Shown here in pieces: positions 7,236 to 13,337 of a stretch of DNA of 13,337 nt. The stretch comes from UBA931 sp036825435 (lineage in GTDB: Bacteria > Pseudomonadota > Gammaproteobacteria > Burkholderiales > Casimicrobiaceae), in contig DAISYG010000062.1 of assembly GCA_036825435.1 (NCBI GenBank), positions 1 through 13,337 of the forward strand, written 5' to 3'. The number at the start of each line of letters is the position of its first letter. Positions within the stretch are counted from its first letter, which is position 1. The translations under genes were made by a program, and so were the position numbers. The notes under the pieces were generated by a model, which did not search any database, was not told the DNA's origin, and saw only the letters and a list, made by a program, of their open reading frames with translations.

Positions 7236-8285
7236 ATGCCTTTTCGAGCAAACGATTTTCGCTGTACGCTATCACAACGCGGTGATTTTGACGAGATCAT
7301 CGACGTGCGTTCGCCGTCTGAGTTTGCACAAGACCATATTCCGGGTGCGCTGAATTTCCCGGTACTTGACGATCAACAACGCCACGAAGTTGGTCTGTTG
7401 TATGCCGAATCACCGTTTGAAGCACGCAAAATCGGCGCTGCCATCGTTGCACGCAACATCGCGCATACCATTGAGCATCACCTGCGTGATCGCCCGAAAA
7501 ATTGGCGGCCATTGATCTATTGCTGGCGCGGCGGTATGCGCAGTCAGAGCATGGTGACTTGGATGCGTTTGATCGGCTGGCATGCCGGACAACTCAGCGG
7601 TGGTTATAAAACATGGCGACGCCGCGTCATCGCGGAATTGACTACCCTGCCCACGGAGTTTCGCTGGCGTGTCATCTGCGGCGCAACCGGCAGCGCCAAA
7701 ACGCGACTATTACACGCACTCGCCGAACAAGGCGAGCAAGTGCTTGACTTGGAAGCACTTGCCTCGCATAAAGGCTCTGTGCTCGGTGATTTGCCGCACG
7801 AAGCGCAGCCCGCACAAAAATGGTTCGACACATTGATTCATGACAAGCTATCGTCGTTCGATCGCTCGCGCGTCGTGTATGTCGAAGCTGAAAGCAAAAA
7901 AATCGGTCGCTGCGCGGTTCCTGCTGAACTCATCAACACCATTCATCAGGCAGAATGTATTGAAATCAACGCTTCGCTTGATGCGCGACTGGATTATTTG
8001 TTGAAAGATTATGCTTACCTCGGCGATGATCGTGACAACCTGTGTCAGCAGCTTGCACGCCTCAAAGGTTATATCGACAATGCAACGCTTGATCGCTGGC
8101 TGGCTCTGGCGCGTGCGAATGAATTGCGCCCGCTATTTTCCGAATTGATTGTCAAACACTACGACCCGCTCTATGCACGCTCACAACACCGCCATTTTTC
8201 AAAACTGGGTAGCGCAATTCCTATTGTTGTGAACGATCTTTCTCATGAAACTTTGTGTGAAGAGGCACGGAAGCTTGCGCAATAA
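7236..8285 (+). CDS. mnmH: tRNA 2-selenouridine synthase (MnmH/SelU)
   Basis: 349 residues from the ATG at 7236. It replaces the sulphur of 2-thiouridine at tRNA wobble position 34 with selenium, through a geranylated intermediate, using selenophosphate from SelD. The N-terminal rhodanese domain (about 15-135) has IIDVRSPSEF and the catalytic cysteine C96 in YCWRGGMRSQ. The C-terminal half begins with a P-loop, GATGSAKT (149-156), where many relatives have SGKT, followed by DLEALASHKGSVLG. Length is near the E. coli protein's 364. A TTG at 7221 would add five residues; neither start has a recognisable ribosome site, so the start is the least certain part. It is divergent from selD with 16 bases between ATGs. 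I see no selA, selB or selC here, so this locus alone supports selenouridine rather than selenocysteine. Confidence 0.95.
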   Translation: MPFRANDFRCTLSQRGDFDEIIDVRSPSEFAQDHIPGALNFPVLDDQQRHEVGLLYAESPFEARKIGAAIVARNIAHTIEHHLRDRPKNWRPLIYCWRGGMRSQSMVTWMRLIGWHAGQLSGGYKTWRRRVIAELTTLPTEFRWRVICGATGSAKTRLLHALAEQGEQVLDLEALASHKGSVLGDLPHEAQPAQKWFDTLIHDKLSSFDRSRVVYVEAESKKIGRCAVPAELINTIHQAECIEINASLDARLDYLLKDYAYLGDDRDNLCQQLARLKGYIDNATLDRWLALARANELRPLFSELIVKHYDPLYARSQHRHFSKLGSAIPIVVNDLSHETLCEEARKLAQ

Positions 8286-8310
8286 TTTTCATCCACGTTG
8301 ATTTGAAACG

Positions 8311-8351
8311 CTCCCCTCGCCCGCTTGCGGGAGAGGGGTTGGGGGAGAGGG
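8311..8351. repeat. Dispersed palindromic repeat, CCCGCTTGCGGG type
   Basis: CCCCTC-G-CCCGC-TT-GCGGG-A-GAGGGG (8313-8338) forms an 11-bp hairpin with one G/A mismatch, followed by TTGGGGGAGAGGG. This arrangement is one I recall as a very common intergenic repeat in many proteobacterial genomes. It starts 26 bases after the mnmH stop codon. It lacks a T run, so it is not a canonical terminator, though it would form a stable RNA hairpin. Confidence 0.7.
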
Positions 8352-8430
8352 TTATAGCCAACGGCTTAAAAAAATGACTCGCCAGCCGACTGAGGTCAAC
8401 AGCAATCATTGCAGAATATAATAATAGGTG

Positions 8431-8455
8431 AAGTATTGAACCGTTTGATACTTTT
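8431..8455 (+). terminator. Candidate terminator hairpin downstream of mnmH
   Basis: AAGTATTGAA-CCG-TTTGATACTT folds into a 10-bp stem (two G-U pairs) with a 3-base loop and ends in four T residues (8452-8455). It is 146 bases after the mnmH stop, on the plus strand. The stem is AU-rich and the T tract overlaps the stem, so it would be a weak terminator. Confidence 0.35.
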
Positions 8456-8462
8456 AACACCC

Positions 8463-8498
8463 CTGGATTGCCACATCGCTTCGTTCCTCGCAATGACA
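8463..8498. repeat. Dispersed repeat of the GGATTGCCAC...CGCAATGAC type
   Basis: TGGATTGCCACATCGCTTCG followed by TTCCTCGCAATGACAA. The ends (ATTGC / GCAAT) are complementary and the interior has partial dyad symmetry. I recall near-identical text, reading GTCATTGCGAGG on the other strand, as an abundant intergenic repeat in many unrelated bacteria. Translating it gives the frequently mis-annotated peptide RGTKRCGNPG, which is a sign of repeat and not of a gene. Confidence 0.65.
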
Positions 8499-8548
8499 AC
8501 CGTTTCTTGGATGCTTTGTTACGGCGCAAAGTTTTGTATTCAAACGAA

Positions 8549-8576
8549 GTAGGAGCAAAAAATTTTTCGCCCCTAC
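8549..8576. repeat. 28-bp imperfect palindrome, GTAGGGGCGAAAAATTTTTCGCCCCTAC type
   Basis: The arms GTAGG-A-GC-A-AAAAA and TTTTT-C-GC-C-CCTAC pair with only two mismatches. Both mismatches are A where the perfect palindrome would have G, as expected from decay of one arm. It lies 18 bases beyond the thrC stop codon; on the minus strand its A/T core and GC-rich arms could also help end the alaC-hom-thrC transcript. I recall this palindrome as a dispersed bacterial repeat. Confidence 0.6.
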
Positions 8577-8593
8577 GATGTTTCATTGCAATA

Positions 8594-10024
8594 TCAAACC
8601 GTATCCAAACACTCCTTGATGAAGTCTTTCACCGCTTCCGCATTGTCAGGTAAAACCGTGAAGCGTTGTGGCAATGCTTCCAACCCTTCATAAGCAGGTG
8701 GGCGCGGCGGCTCCATGTTCAATGCTTCTTCAATCGTTTGCGAAAACTTGGTCGGCAGCGCTGTTTCGATGCAAACCAATGGCACATCAGCATCGCGATG
8801 CGCCAAGCCAACCTTGATGCCATCGGCAGTGTGCGGGTCGATGATTTCTTCGTAGCGTGAATACATATCGCGAATCGTATTCAATCGATCAGCGTGTGTA
8901 CTGCGCCCGGAAACAAACCCGGATTGCTTCACGTTTTGCCATACTTTTTCATAGCGCGCTTCGGTCAGATCAAAACCACCCTTTTGCGCCAATGTTTGCC
9001 AAAGATCGCGCACGATGTTCGTATCACGATCAGCACAATCAAAAATGAAGCGCTCGAAATTGGACGCTTTGGAAATATCCATCGCCGGACTTGATGTCGC
9101 ATAGGTTTCCGACGTGGAGCGCGGACGATAACGTCCGGTACGGAAAAATTCATCGAGCACGTCGTTTTCATTGGTCGCCAAAATCAAATGGCGAATTGGC
9201 AAGCCCATGCGTTTGGCGATATAGCCGGCGAGTATGTTGCCAAAATTGCCCGACGGCACGGCAAAATCAACAACCTGCTGATTGTTCTGCGTTGCCGCAA
9301 AATAGCCTTTGAAGTAATAAACCATCTGCGCCATGATGCGCGCCCAGTTGATCGAATTCACCGCACCGAGGTGATAATGTTTTTTGAACTGTTTATCGTG
9401 ACTGATGGTTTTCACGATATCCTGGCAACTGTCAAATGTTCCTTGAATCGCCAAGTTGTAAATATTGGGCTCCATCAGCGAATACATCTGCGCCTGTTGA
9501 AATGGACTCATGCGCTGATCCGGTGACAGCATGAAAACGTTGATGCGGTGCTTGTCGCGCATTGCATACTCTGCGGACGAACCGGTATCGCCCGACGTTG
9601 CACCGAGAATATTCATCACACGGTTTTCGCGATCGAGCACGAATTCAAACAAATTGCCGAGAAGTTGCATCGCAATATCTTTGAATGCCAGCGTCGGACC
9701 GTTCGCGGCGCGCAGCAGGAAAAGCCCCGGCTCCAACTGGTGTATCGGCGTAATATCATACGACCCGAATGTTTTGTCGTTATAAGAACGATCAACCAGA
9801 ATTTTCAGTTCGTTGTGCTTGATGTCATCGGCGAATCGCATCGCAATTTCGAGGCATAACGCCGGATAGCTGAAGAAACGCCATTCCGCCAATTCATCTT
9901 CGCTAATCTGCGGATAGTGCTCAGGAACGAAAAGTCCGCCATCTTCGGCAAGACCTTCGAGCAACACATCGCAAAACGTTTGACCTTCTGCGCCCGACGC
10001 GCCTCGTGTGGAAATATAACGCAT
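8594..10024 (-). CDS. thrC: Threonine synthase
   Basis: 476 residues from the ATG at 10024. It is a PLP enzyme that converts O-phosphohomoserine to threonine, the last step of the pathway. The N-terminus MRYISTRG and the block DGGLFVPEHYP are typical of the long proteobacterial form. The PLP lysine is K115 in GPTLAFKDIAMQLLG, followed by ATSGDTGSSAEYA and, later, FAVPSGNFGN. A GTG one codon upstream (10027) is possible: GGAGG lies 7 bases before the GTG and 10 before the ATG. The ATG shares one base with the hom stop (TGATG), which implies translational coupling. It is the last gene of the alaC-hom-thrC unit; the phosphorylating enzyme, homoserine kinase, is not in this window. Confidence 0.97.
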   Translation of the reverse strand: MRYISTRGASGAEGQTFCDVLLEGLAEDGGLFVPEHYPQISEDELAEWRFFSYPALCLEIAMRFADDIKHNELKILVDRSYNDKTFGSYDITPIHQLEPGLFLLRAANGPTLAFKDIAMQLLGNLFEFVLDRENRVMNILGATSGDTGSSAEYAMRDKHRINVFMLSPDQRMSPFQQAQMYSLMEPNIYNLAIQGTFDSCQDIVKTISHDKQFKKHYHLGAVNSINWARIMAQMVYYFKGYFAATQNNQQVVDFAVPSGNFGNILAGYIAKRMGLPIRHLILATNENDVLDEFFRTGRYRPRSTSETYATSSPAMDISKASNFERFIFDCADRDTNIVRDLWQTLAQKGGFDLTEARYEKVWQNVKQSGFVSGRSTHADRLNTIRDMYSRYEEIIDPHTADGIKVGLAHRDADVPLVCIETALPTKFSQTIEEALNMEPPRPPAYEGLEALPQRFTVLPDNAEAVKDFIKECLDTV

Positions 10025-11346
10025 CACTGCAAATCCTCCATTCTCAATAACGTCGCTTTGCCTTTGACCGTATCCAGCGTTTCAATCTTCGCCAGCGCAT
10101 GATGGATATTTTTTTCGATAGCACAGTGCGTCAAAATAATAATATCAACCTCAGTTTCACCTGAAGTTGCCTCTTTCTGCAAAAAAGCCTCAATGGAAAT
10201 GTGTTGGTCGGCAAGAATGCGCGTGATATCGGCCAACACACCGGGACGATCCAACACGCGCAAACGCAAATAATAGCCGCTTTGCACTTCCGACATTGGC
10301 ACTACCGGCGTTGTACTGAGTTGATCTGGCTGAAAAGCGAGATGCGGCACGCGATTTTCCGGGTCAGATGTGTGCATGCGCGTCACATCAACCAAATCGG
10401 CAATCACGGCGCTCGCCGTTGGCTCTGAACCTGCACCAGCACCATAATACATGGTTGGCCCGACAGCATCACCATTTACAAGCACCGCATTCATCGCACC
10501 CTCGACGTTTGCGATCAACGTTTTCGCCGGAATCAACGTTGGGTGCACACGCAACTCGATACCCTTGCCAGGAGTATTGCGCGTGATGCCGAGCAGCTTG
10601 ATGCGATAGCCAAGCTCTTCTGCATAGCGAATATCGTCGCTCGACAGCTTTGAAATACCTTCGGCAAAAACCTTGTCGAACTGCATCGGAATGCCGAATG
10701 CAATCGCTGCCATGATCGTCAATTTATGCGCGGCGTCAATACCTTCGATATCAAACGTGGGGTCAGCCTCGGCATAACCCAATGCCTGTGCCTCGCGCAA
10801 AACATCGGCGAACGGCGCGCCAGTTTCGCGCATCGTCGATAAAATAAAATTCGATGTGCCGTTGATAATGCCCGCGATCCATTCGATACGGTTGGCGGTC
10901 AAGCCTTCGCGCAGCGCTTTGATGATTGGAATGCCGCCCGCCACCGCGGCTTCAAAGGCAACCATCACACCTTTTTCATGCGCTGCCGAAAAAATTTCCG
11001 TACCGTGCGTTGCCAGCAATGCTTTATTCGCGGTCACCACATGTTTACCTTGCGCAATCGCTTCCATTACCAGCGTTTTGGCAACCGTCGTACCGCCGAT
11101 CAGTTCGCACACAATATGAATTTGCGGATCGCGTACGATACGCATCGCGTCATCGACAATCGTTGCACCCTGACATTGTTCCTGCGCACGTGCAAATGAA
11201 CCATCTTCAACGCGCGCGGCAACCTGCGTAATCACGATGTCGCGCCCGGCGCGACGGCTGATCTCACTACGGTTGCGGTTCAATACTTTCCATACACCGC
11301 TACCGACGGTACCGAAACCTAATAATCCCACGTTGAGTGGTTTCAT
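10024..11346 (-). CDS. hom: Homoserine dehydrogenase
   Basis: 440 residues from the ATG at 11346. It reduces aspartate semialdehyde to homoserine with NAD(P)H, the branch point to threonine and methionine. The N-terminal Rossmann motif is VGLLGFGTVGSGVW; the catalytic domain has GIINGTSNFIL and AEADPTFDIEGIDAAHK. The C-terminal ACT domain (YLRLRVLDRPGVLADITRIL, roughly the last 85 residues) is the usual site of feedback inhibition by threonine. This is the monofunctional form, without an aspartate kinase domain. A second ATG at 11364 adds six residues (MKEKAT) and lies 2 bases after the alaC stop; the MKPLNVGLL start fits the family better but its ribosome site is weak, so either is possible. 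Its stop overlaps the thrC start. Confidence 0.96.
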   Translation of the reverse strand: MKPLNVGLLGFGTVGSGVWKVLNRNRSEISRRAGRDIVITQVAARVEDGSFARAQEQCQGATIVDDAMRIVRDPQIHIVCELIGGTTVAKTLVMEAIAQGKHVVTANKALLATHGTEIFSAAHEKGVMVAFEAAVAGGIPIIKALREGLTANRIEWIAGIINGTSNFILSTMRETGAPFADVLREAQALGYAEADPTFDIEGIDAAHKLTIMAAIAFGIPMQFDKVFAEGISKLSSDDIRYAEELGYRIKLLGITRNTPGKGIELRVHPTLIPAKTLIANVEGAMNAVLVNGDAVGPTMYYGAGAGSEPTASAVIADLVDVTRMHTSDPENRVPHLAFQPDQLSTTPVVPMSEVQSGYYLRLRVLDRPGVLADITRILADQHISIEAFLQKEATSGETEVDIIILTHCAIEKNIHHALAKIETLDTVKGKATLLRMEDLQ

Positions 11347-11366
11347 CGTTGCTTTTTCTTTCATGC

Positions 11367-12551
11367 TTACATTATCCCATCTTCGCGAAACATCTGTTTG
11401 ATACCACGCAGCGCCTGCCGCGTACGCGCTTCGTTTTCAATCAACGAAAAACGTACATGGTCATCGCCGTACTCACCAAAACCAATACCCGGCGAAACTG
11501 AAACCTTTGCCTGCGCCAATAATTTTTTGGCAAATTCGAGCGAACCCAGTTTGGCATAAGGCTCTGGCAACTGCGCCCAGATGTACATGCCCGCCTTGGG
11601 CGAATCCACCATCCATCCCAGTTCGTGCATGCCTTTAACCATCACGTTGCGGCGGTTTTCGTATTTCATTGCGATTTCACGCACACAGTCATCGGGACCA
11701 TCGAGCGCAGCAATCGCCGCGACCTGGATCGGTGTGAAAGTACCGTAGTCGTTATAGCCTTTGATACGCGTTAATGCATGAACGAGTGTTTGGTTGCCCA
11801 CCATGAAACCGATGCGCCAGCCCGCCATGTTGTAGCTTTTCGACATCGTGAAAAACTCAACCGCCACATCGCGCGCGCCCGGCACTTGCATGATCGACGG
11901 TGCTTTCCAACCGTCAAAGGTAATATCGGCATACGCCAGATCATGGACGACATAAATGCCATACTCGCGCGCCAATGCCACAACTTTTTCGAAGAACGGC
12001 AATTCAACACACTCACCGGTCGGATTCGCCGGATAATTGATGATGAGCATTTTCGGTTTCGGAAAACTGTTTTTGATGGTGCGCTCCAACTCATCGAAGA
12101 AATCAGATCCCTTCGCATTCGGAATATGTGCGATATTCGCATCGGCGATCACCGGTCCATAGATGTGAATCGGATAACTCGGGTTGGGTACCAAAATCGT
12201 GTCGCCGCGACCCATCGTCGCCAGAGAAAGGTGTGCAATTCCTTCTTTCGAACCAATCGTGACAATGGCTTCGCTCTCAGGATCAAGATCAACATCAAAA
12301 CGTCGTTTGTACCAATCGCAAATCGCTTTACGCAAACGAGGAATACCACGCGACACCGAATAACCATGCGTGTGCGGTTTCTGCACCGTTTCGATCAATT
12401 TATCGACGATATGTTTTGGCGTCGGCCCATCGGGATTACCCATCCCGAAATCAATAATATCTTCGCCGCGTCGCCGCGCCGTCATTTTCAACTGGTCGGT
12501 GATATTGAAAACATAAGGGGGCAAACGCTTGATCCGTTCAAATTCTTCCAT
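11367..12551 (-). CDS. alaC: Class I/II PLP aminotransferase, AlaC-like (glutamate-pyruvate type)
   Basis: 394 residues from the ATG at 12551. Strong similarity to E. coli AlaC is visible in RLPPYVFNITDQLKMTARRR and DIIDFGMGNPDGPTP. The fold-type I PLP residues are present: GSKEG (100-104) for phosphate binding, N176 in NYPANPTG, D204 in VVHDLAYAD, and the Schiff-base lysine K238 in SKSYNMAGWRIGF. AlaC makes alanine from pyruvate and glutamate. Its place at the head of a threonine-pathway operon is common in betaproteobacteria, and the true amino-group substrate here could differ. The frame is open to a TTG at 12617, but the ATG has GGAG upstream and gives a family-like N-terminus. The stop codon is 2 bases from the earliest hom ATG, so the three genes are one transcription unit. 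Confidence 0.92.
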   Translation of the reverse strand: MEEFERIKRLPPYVFNITDQLKMTARRRGEDIIDFGMGNPDGPTPKHIVDKLIETVQKPHTHGYSVSRGIPRLRKAICDWYKRRFDVDLDPESEAIVTIGSKEGIAHLSLATMGRGDTILVPNPSYPIHIYGPVIADANIAHIPNAKGSDFFDELERTIKNSFPKPKMLIINYPANPTGECVELPFFEKVVALAREYGIYVVHDLAYADITFDGWKAPSIMQVPGARDVAVEFFTMSKSYNMAGWRIGFMVGNQTLVHALTRIKGYNDYGTFTPIQVAAIAALDGPDDCVREIAMKYENRRNVMVKGMHELGWMVDSPKAGMYIWAQLPEPYAKLGSLEFAKKLLAQAKVSVSPGIGFGEYGDDHVRFSLIENEARTRQALRGIKQMFREDGIM

Positions 12552-12623
12552 GACGACACTTTCTCCAAACCGTTGACGCGTTTGGCTGTCGATGCTTTTG
12601 TCATCAACAGCCGCCAAAATTAT

Positions 12624-12637
12624 TCGGGCATGCCCGA
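12624..12637. promoter_or_regulatory. 14-bp perfect palindrome in the alaC leader, possible operator
   Basis: TCGGGCA-TGCCCGA is a perfect 14-bp palindrome with no loop, 73 bases upstream of the alaC ATG and about 6 to 20 bases downstream of the predicted transcription start. The lack of a loop favours a DNA site for a dimeric regulator over an RNA hairpin. I do not recognise it as the site of a named factor. Confidence 0.35.
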
Positions 12638-12649
12638 GACGAACTGAAT

Positions 12650-12678
12650 ATCGTAATCAAGCTGTCGCATTCCGGCAA
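12650..12678 (-). promoter_or_regulatory. Candidate sigma70 promoter of alaC-hom-thrC
   Basis: Reading the minus strand, TTGCCG (12678-12673) and TACGAT (12655-12650) are separated by 17 bases. The predicted start near 12643 leaves a leader of about 90 bases before the alaC ATG, containing the palindrome at 12624-12637. I see no leader peptide rich in Thr or Ile codons, so classical attenuation is not supported. Confidence 0.45.
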
Positions 12679-12768
12679 TGGTTGATCATGATAAAAAACG
12701 CGATAAAACGTAAAAAGGTGTCGCAGCCGAGGCAGAATCAAGAGCAAAAAGCCTCGCGCCCCTTGCGC

Positions 12769-12795
12769 TTGTACGTCACTTCCGCTTCGTATAAT
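12769..12795 (+). promoter_or_regulatory. Promoter of the structured RNA
   Basis: A perfect TATAAT (12790-12795) is preceded by TTGTAC (12769-12774) at a 15-base spacing, or TTGCGC (12763-12768) at 21 bases. Neither -35 spacing is ideal, so the -10 box carries most of the weight. A start at about 12802 coincides with the 5' edge of the 9-bp closing stem of the RNA. Farther upstream, CGAGGC (12728-12733) and GCCTCG (12751-12756) form an inverted repeat around 17 bases that might bind a regulator. Confidence 0.55.
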
Positions 12796-12801
12796 CTTCT
12801 C

Positions 12802-12906
12802 TTGCGGTCACGACGGCGGAAAGTCGCAGCCCGCCTGGTCGTGGGGATCGGGAAACCGTGAACTAGATGTATGATGGATCATTGCGCCCATCCGTGACCG
12901 CTTTTT
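12802..12906 (+). ncRNA. Candidate structured small RNA or 5' leader, family not recognised
   Basis: A roughly 100-nt GC-rich RNA begins just after a TATAAT box. GCGGTCACG (12804-12812) pairs perfectly over 9 bp with CGTGACCGC (12893-12901), and this is followed at once by TTTTT. Inside are GGCGG/CCGCC (12815-12819 with 12831-12835), a GAAA tetraloop hairpin CGG-GAAA-CCG (12849-12858) and GATGG/CCATC (12873-12877 with 12888-12892), the last abutting the closing stem. So the parts are a promoter, a multibranched fold and an intrinsic terminator. No long reading frame of its own is convincing. It lacks the SRP AGCAG loop, tRNA T-loop and CCA, and I cannot match it to a riboswitch class. It could be a free small RNA or the attenuator of the gene that starts 33 bases later. 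Confidence 0.5.
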
Positions 12907-12938
12907 AGCAATGTGCAAATTGATGGGAGAATGCCGTC

Positions 12939-13232
12939 GTGCGTTTTGAGCATTTCTTTTTTTTGGTCACCATACTATGTGTCGCTTTATTGTTTGCTCT
13001 TAATGCTTTGTTCACTTATCGACTGATGAAACACAATCAAGCGTTTTATCAAAAGCATAAAGAACGCCTCAAAGAAATGTGGTTCTTGGGTATCCCTCCA
13101 TTTTTTTCAAAAAAAGAACTAAGTGAGCTGGATCAAACAACAAAATTTATTTGGACAACATGTCGTCAAATGTGTTTCTTATTTTTCATAGCATTATTTG
13201 TTTGCATGCTTTATCAAACGCGACATTCTTGA
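12939..13232 (+). CDS. Small two-helix membrane protein of unknown function
   Basis: 97 residues from a GTG at 12939, with GGGAG 10 bases upstream as ribosome site. I do not recognise the family. Two hydrophobic segments are clear: residues about 5-27 (FFFLVTILCVALLFALNALF) and about 76-92 (QMCFLFFIALFVCMLY). Between them is a charged cytoplasmic-looking stretch of about 48 residues with KHNQAFYQKHKERLKEMW and SKKELSELDQ. That gives a hairpin topology with both ends on the same side. The composition is AT-rich, unlike the RNA just before it. It probably belongs to the transcript starting near 12802, beyond that RNA's terminator-like end. A role such as a membrane-associated accessory or stress peptide is possible but nothing in the sequence decides it. 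Confidence 0.6.
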   Translation: MRFEHFFFLVTILCVALLFALNALFTYRLMKHNQAFYQKHKERLKEMWFLGIPPFFSKKELSELDQTTKFIWTTCRQMCFLFFIALFVCMLYQTRHS

Positions 13233-13241
13233 AGAAAAACT

Positions 13242-13296
13242 ACGCTCTGCATAGCGCACGATTTTCCTCTCTTCACCCTTTTATTAGAGCGTTTTT
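13242..13296 (+). terminator. Possible long-loop terminator after the small membrane-protein gene
   Basis: ACGCTCT (13242-13248) is complementary to AGAGCGT (13286-13292), and the run TTTTT (13292-13296) follows. The 37-base pyrimidine-rich loop is long for an intrinsic terminator, which lowers confidence. It starts 10 bases after the stop codon. The remaining bases to the window end hold nothing I can name. Confidence 0.25.
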
Positions 13297-13337
13297 GATT
13301 TATCTCTATACATAACCACAAGACTCGAAGTAGTTCC

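Noticed and set aside
8417..8422. A perfect TATAAT on the plus strand in the mnmH-thrC gap
   Set aside because: No supporting -35 box at a usual distance and no gene downstream on that strand; the surrounding bases are AT-rich by nature.
8221..8586. A 121-codon minus-strand frame between mnmH and thrC
   Set aside because: Its peptide is translated repeat sequence (RGTKRCGNPG and SPNPSPASGRGE), a well-known source of false genes, and it overlaps the mnmH end.
11778..12647. A 289-codon open frame on the plus strand opposite alaC
   Set aside because: It is antisense to a clearly functional aminotransferase gene, covers the alaC ribosome site and start, and its translation resembles no protein family.
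12592..12861. An 89-codon plus-strand frame running from the alaC leader into the structured RNA
   Set aside because: It crosses the alaC promoter, the RNA promoter and half of the structured RNA, has no ribosome site and no recognisable domain.
12802..12906. Structured RNA as selenocysteine tRNA (selC) or SRP 4.5S RNA
   Set aside because: Length and the nearby selenium genes made selC worth testing, but there is no GGTTCGA T-loop, no UCA anticodon arm and no CCA end. The text GGTCA...GGAAAG...GCAGCC recalls the SRP hairpin, but the conserved AGCAG loop is missing and the motif lies at the 5' edge instead of the tip.
1..13337. CRISPR arrays, tRNA or rRNA genes and full-length insertion sequences
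   Set aside because: I looked for regularly spaced repeats, T-loop signatures, rRNA text and transposase motifs on both strands and saw none.

Overview
The window looks like a chromosomal segment of a proteobacterium, most likely a betaproteobacterium near the Nitrosomonadales. This rests on the alaC-hom-thrC gene order, the selD/mnmH neighbourhood, ordinary sigma70-like promoters and the kinds of dispersed repeat present. The lineage is an inference from gene order and recalled sequence style, not from a search.

Layout. (1) Positions 23-3233, minus strand: a two-gene type IV restriction system. McrB-like is an AAA+ motor with an N-terminal EVE-like reader region, and McrC is the PD-(D/E)XK nuclease subunit. 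The pair is visibly more AT-rich than its neighbours and sits directly behind alaS with its own promoter, so it looks acquired. (2) 3295-5919, minus: alaS, complete alanyl-tRNA synthetase, with two inverted repeats in its leader and promoter region. (3) 6036-6176: a 141-bp MITE-like element with perfect 13-bp terminal inverted repeats; the selD stop codon lies inside one of them. (4) 6173-8285: selD (minus) and mnmH/selU (plus), divergent with only 16 bases between the ATG codons. Together they make selenophosphate and use it to put 2-selenouridine into tRNA anticodons. (5) 8286-8593: a convergent intergenic stretch holding three different dispersed palindromic repeats and a candidate terminator hairpin. 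(6) 8594-12551, minus: the operon alaC-hom-thrC (aminotransferase, homoserine dehydrogenase, threonine synthase), tightly packed, with a good promoter and a 14-bp perfect palindrome in the leader. (7) 12763-13337, plus: a strong -10 box, then a roughly 100-nt GC-rich structured RNA closed by a 9-bp stem and a T run, then a 97-codon gene for an unknown two-helix membrane protein.

The most novel item is the structured RNA at 12802-12906. It matches no family I can name, and its closing (terminator) stem competes with an internal hairpin, so it could be either a free small RNA or an attenuator for the membrane-protein gene. The remaining genes are well-known housekeeping or defence families.
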